A DNA stretch of 7,267 nt. It comes from Clostridiales bacterium (lineage in GTDB: Bacteria > Bacillota > Clostridia > Christensenellales > Pumilibacteraceae). Positions 5,001 to 7,267 of this stretch are shown here, one piece after another. Made by a program: the position numbers and the translations under genes. Position 1 is the stretch's first letter. Each line of letters begins with the position of its first letter. Where the stretch lies: positions 1-7,267 of the forward strand of contig JAIEBL010000295.1 in NCBI GenBank assembly GCA_029069015.1, read 5' to 3'. The notes under the pieces are model-generated. The model was given only the letters and a program-made list of their open reading frames with translations, searched no databases and was not told where the DNA came from.

Positions 5001-5414
5001 TTAACGCTTGCTGAATTGCGGCGATTTGCGCGCTTTCTTCAAGCCGTACTTCTTTCTTTCCTTCATTCTGGGGTCGCGCGTCAGGAAGCCCGCTTTTTTG
5101 AGCGCGGGACGGTACGTTGCGTCCGCTTCGCAAAGCGCACGGGCAATGCCGTGACGGATAGCGCCCGCCTGACCCGTGTAGCCGCCGCCGCGTACGTTTA
5201 CGATGATATCGAACTTGCCGGTAGCGCCCGTTTCTTCAAGGGGTTGATTGACGATGAGCTTCAAGGTTTCAAGACCGAAGTAATCGTCGAGCGTGCGCTT
5301 GTTAACGGTGATCGAACCGCTGCCGGGAAGCAGACGCACACGCGCGATCGCCTTTTTACGGCGACCCGTGCCCCAATACTGTATTTTCTTTTTTGCCGTT
5401 GCTTTCGTCGCCAT
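5001..5414 (-). CDS. rpsI: 30S ribosomal protein S9
   Basis: S9 (uS9) is a small-subunit head protein whose C-terminal tail reaches the P-site tRNA. The 137-residue product shows [16 protein letters not shown] (13-28), the family signature [19 protein letters not shown] (76-94), and the conserved basic tail [12 protein letters not shown] (126-137) with the terminal SKR intact. A short lysine-rich N-terminal extension precedes the core. ATG 5414 starts one base after the rplM stop codon; AAGAGG (5430-5425) in the end of rplM lies 10 nt upstream. This spacing indicates co-transcription and probably translational coupling with rplM. The hairpin at 4962-4986 closes the operon. Confidence 0.99.
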   Translation of the reverse strand: MATKATAKKKIQYWGTGRRKKAIARVRLLPGSGSITVNKRTLDDYFGLETLKLIVNQPLEETGATGKFDIIVNVRGGGYTGQAGAIRHGIARALCEADATYRPALKKAGFLTRDPRMKERKKYGLKKARKSPQFSKR

Positions 5415-5415
5415 G

Positions 5416-5862
5416 TTAATTGTACCTCTTTACAACAAGATTCAATTGTTCGGGCTGTTGTGCCTCGTGCTTATGCTCCGCGCCTTTATACACGCGCAAC
5501 TTTTTAAGCATTTTTCTGCCGAGCGAGTTCCTCGGGAGCATGCCCTTGACCGCTTCGTATACGGCGTCGTTGTTCTTTTCGGCAAGGTACTTATCGTACT
5601 TCACTTCTTTCAAGCCGCCCATGTAAAGGGTGTGGTGCCGTTTCACTTTCTTTTCGAGCTTTTTGCCCGTCAGGATCACTTTATCGGTGTTGATGACGAT
5701 CACGAAGTCGCCCGTGTCTACGTGCGGCGTGAACTGAGGTTTGTTCTTACCGCGAAGAACGGCAGCCACTTGGCTCGCAAGTCTGCCGAGCGGCATTCCG
5801 TCCGCATCCACGACGTACCATTTGCGGGTAACCGTCTGATCGTTCGCCATGTACGTTTTCAT
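5416..5862 (-). CDS. rplM: 50S ribosomal protein L13
   Basis: L13 (uL13) is an early-binding large-subunit protein. The 148-residue product begins [20 protein letters not shown], the Bacillota form. It continues with GRLASQVA (26-33), LRGKNKP (36-42), a [14 protein letters not shown] stretch (45-58) and the family signature around [17 protein letters not shown] (106-122), followed by VYKG and HxHEAQQPE. The frame is open 13 codons further upstream (to 5901), but that region matches no L13 sequence. ATG 5862 has AAGGA 10 nt upstream and gives the family N-terminus. It is the first gene of the rplM-rpsI operon, with a strong promoter and a 168-nt leader that can form hairpins. Confidence 0.99.
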   Translation of the reverse strand: MKTYMANDQTVTRKWYVVDADGMPLGRLASQVAAVLRGKNKPQFTPHVDTGDFVIVINTDKVILTGKKLEKKVKRHHTLYMGGLKEVKYDKYLAEKNNDAVYEAVKGMLPRNSLGRKMLKKLRVYKGAEHKHEAQQPEQLNLVVKRYN

Positions 5863-6030
5863 TATCGGATATTCCTTTTTCGTATTTTTTATTGCACGCA
5901 AAGCCTTGGTCGTTTCACGCCGACACCGCCCGCATGACTTTTTTACGCGTTTTTTCGCTCTTTTACGCCTTGCGGGGGCTAAGTCCGCAAGCCAAAGTGC
6001 GCCAAACGCACAAAACGCTTTTTAAAATGC
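5863..6030 (-). promoter_or_regulatory. rplM: long structured leader of the rplM-rpsI operon
   Basis: From the predicted start near 6030 to the ATG is 168 nt, long for an ordinary leader. Early in it are two clean hairpins: GTGCG/CGCAC (5997-6001 with 6007-6011, 5-base loop) and CTTGCGG/CCGCAAG (5969-5975 with 5985-5991, 9-base loop). L13 autoregulates the rplM-rpsI operon in E. coli, so a feedback role here is reasonable inference but unproven. No terminator-like T-run follows the hairpins, favouring translational control if any. Confidence 0.45.
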
Positions 6031-6036
6031 TTATAC

Positions 6037-6065
6037 AGTATAGTAAATTCGGAAAAGTTTGTCAA
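6037..6065 (-). promoter_or_regulatory. rplM: near-consensus promoter of the rplM-rpsI operon
   Basis: On the minus strand, a perfect TTGACA (6065-6060) is followed by 17 bases and TATACT (6042-6037). It is the strongest promoter match in the window, fitting a ribosomal protein operon. Predicted start is near 6030. Confidence 0.85.
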
Positions 6066-6169
6066 GTTTTTGCGGCAAGCATTTGCAAGATTTCGTGCCG
6101 CTTTTTGCCTTGCCGAGCGTACACCGTTCTACCTTTCCTGTGCCTTTCCCCCGCGCTGTTACGGGAAGA

Positions 6170-7267
6170 TTATTCTTCCTCGTCCGCGTCGTCGGGTTTG
6201 ACGTCGCCCGATACGCGCGTGCCTACGAATACCTGCTTAGAGCCTACCGCTCTGTCTACCTTCTTAAAGAACGTATAGCCGTCTGCCCAATCGTCCACTT
6301 TGCCCGCGTAGACGATGTAGCCCGCGCAGTAATCGCCGTTGAACGTCGTGGCAGTCACGCTGTCGTGCGAAATCTGTTCTTTGAGCTCGTCGCCCACCTT
6401 GTCGGAGGCGGCTTTATCCCATGCCGTGCGGTACACAACGTTCGCACCCGAATCGGTAAAGTACATATAGCCTTCGGCAATGTTGAGGAGCGTGCACGCC
6501 TGGTTGTATACGGTAACGGAAGCCGTAAGATTGCTGTAAAGGTCCACGCTGCCCGACTTGAACGCAAGCGCGTATACGAGGTTGCTCTGCTCGCCCGCAG
6601 GACGGAAGCAATACGTGCTCGTGACGTCCGAAGACACCCCTTCTATCACCGTACCATTCAGTTGCTCACGAACGTTTGCAAGGTATTCGCTCAATTCCGT
6701 CTCGTTCGTGCTCGTTGCATAGCCCGCAATTCTTTCTTGGTATGCTTTGTACGAAGGACTGCGCTCGATAAGGAAGTCGTGCAAGTTATCGTAGTTGATC
6801 AGCGTTTGACCCGCATCGTTCGTCGTGCGGTAGAACAGCATGCCGTCGCGCACCGCTTCGATCGTGTCCGACTTGCCTTGCGAATAATAGACACCGCCTT
6901 CGCTTCCGTCGGGACGCATGATCTCGATGACGTTGCCCGATTTCTGCGTATCATTGTCGCCCACGGCGCGCTGTACGTATACGAACGAATCGAGCGTGTT
7001 TTCGTTGATGCCTTTATAGTAGGTCTTGGCGTACGGCAGAACCGCGGTCGTAATGTTTTGCGCAATCGTAACTTTGTTCCCGGGCTTCTTGTCCACTTTG
7101 ACGGATATGAGGTCCGTGCCGTCCTGCGCCACGAGATACACGCTGCCATTGAACTTATAGAAGGCGTACGGGTTGGCTTCGTTGTCGTCCGAAGCGGTCG
7201 TGTAGATCTTCTGCACGTCCTGCCCATTGAGCCGCGCACGGAAAAAGTCGGTTTTCGTAACTTGCAC
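6170..7267 (-). CDS. probable beta-propeller-like protein, C-terminal part only
   Basis: The 365 visible codons run off the right edge; the first codon (GTG at 7267) is most likely internal, so the true start is outside. The sequence is a series of beta-rich units of the kind seen in bacterial propeller proteins of the DUF5050 type: GSVYLVAQDGTDLISVKVD (41-59), MRPDGSEGGVYYS (117-129) with MLFYRTTNDAG (143-153), and NIAEGYMYFTDSGANVVYRT (262-281). A helical, charged insert lies near 160-205. The chain ends in an acidic tail (DVKPDDADEEE, 355-365). Such proteins are often exported or lipid-anchored, but no signal sequence can be seen here. Family assignment rests on the pattern of repeated YxxD/G strands, not on a firm motif, so function is unassigned. 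It is followed by the rplM promoter on the same strand. Confidence 0.82.
   Translation of the reverse strand: MQVTKTDFFRARLNGQDVQKIYTTASDDNEANPYAFYKFNGSVYLVAQDGTDLISVKVDKKPGNKVTIAQNITTAVLPYAKTYYKGINENTLDSFVYVQRAVGDNDTQKSGNVIEIMRPDGSEGGVYYSQGKSDTIEAVRDGMLFYRTTNDAGQTLINYDNLHDFLIERSPSYKAYQERIAGYATSTNETELSEYLANVREQLNGTVIEGVSSDVTSTYCFRPAGEQSNLVYALAFKSGSVDLYSNLTASVTVYNQACTLLNIAEGYMYFTDSGANVVYRTAWDKAASDKVGDELKEQISHDSVTATTFNGDYCAGYIVYAGKVDDWADGYTFFKKVDRAVGSKQVFVGTRVSGDVKPDDADEEE

Larger units (their letters stand above)
5863..6169. other. 307-base intergenic region upstream of rplM
   Basis: It holds the rplM leader (5863-6030) and promoter (6037-6065). Between the promoter and the stop of the next gene (6066-6169) I see no gene and no convincing terminator for the gene ending at 6170; GCGGCA/TGCCGC (6072-6077 with 6096-6101) is followed by T only on the plus strand, where nothing is transcribed. 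Confidence 0.7.

Noticed and set aside
5293..5937. A 214-codon plus-strand open frame over rpsI and rplM
   Set aside because: It is antisense to two unmistakable ribosomal protein genes and shows no family motif.
6072..6101. A terminator after the propeller-like gene (GCGGCA/TGCCGC)
   Set aside because: The T-run follows the stem only on the plus strand; on the transcribed strand it is followed by A.
1..7267. An undescribed defence or mobile system
   Set aside because: Apart from one small GIY-YIG protein and non-coding repeats, the genes are housekeeping or unlinked unknowns; no effector-sensor pair, toxin-antitoxin pair, integrase or reverse transcriptase was found.

Overview
The window looks like a chromosomal segment of a Bacillota (Clostridia-type) bacterium. 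Ribosomal protein L13 begins MKTYMAN..., which is typical of that phylum. rplM and rpsI sit as a tight pair, ribosome binding sites are AAGGAG/GGGAG-like, and promoters are close to the sigma-A consensus. Base composition is moderate, so a gut Clostridia relative is a reasonable guess, but the order or family cannot be fixed from this sequence. Almost everything is coded on the minus strand; the only plus-strand gene is a small GIY-YIG protein.

Layout from left to right. (1) 1-359, minus: the N-terminal part of a secreted protein whose signal-peptide region contains a run of nine G; its promoter and an inverted repeat in the leader lie at 385-460. (2) 366-965 holds no gene: it contains that promoter, a roughly 210-260 bp palindromic repeat element, a second run of nine C, and the terminator of the next gene. 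(3) 966-1466, minus: a small protein with two matching zinc ribbons and a very acidic tail, starting at GTG. (4) 1496-1621: divergent promoters around a dyad. (5) 1628-1909, plus: a GIY-YIG protein, apparently leaderless. (6) 1972-2143: another repeat element and a strong bidirectional terminator between convergent genes. (7) 2165-3745, minus: pckA, ATP-dependent PEP carboxykinase. (8) 3746-4087 holds no gene: it contains the pckA promoter and leader, the probable ksgA terminator, and a third palindromic element. (9) 4088-4906 ksgA, 5001-5414 rpsI and 5416-5862 rplM, all minus. (10) 5863-6169 holds no gene: it contains the rplM leader with two hairpins and a near-consensus promoter. (11) 6170-7267, minus: the C-terminal part of a large protein, probably a beta-propeller.

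How the genes relate: rplM and rpsI form one operon, ending at a hairpin at 4962-4986. ksgA (16S rRNA dimethylation) follows without an obvious promoter of its own and may depend on read-through, which would make this a translation and ribosome-maturation cluster. pckA has its own promoter and terminator. The flanking genes look unrelated to each other. I found no defence system, CRISPR array, integrase, transposase, tRNA or rRNA. The most interesting points are the G9 tract in a surface-protein signal sequence, the dispersed palindromic repeats (one of which appears to supply the end of ksgA), the leaderless GIY-YIG gene, and the unrecognised double zinc-ribbon acidic protein.
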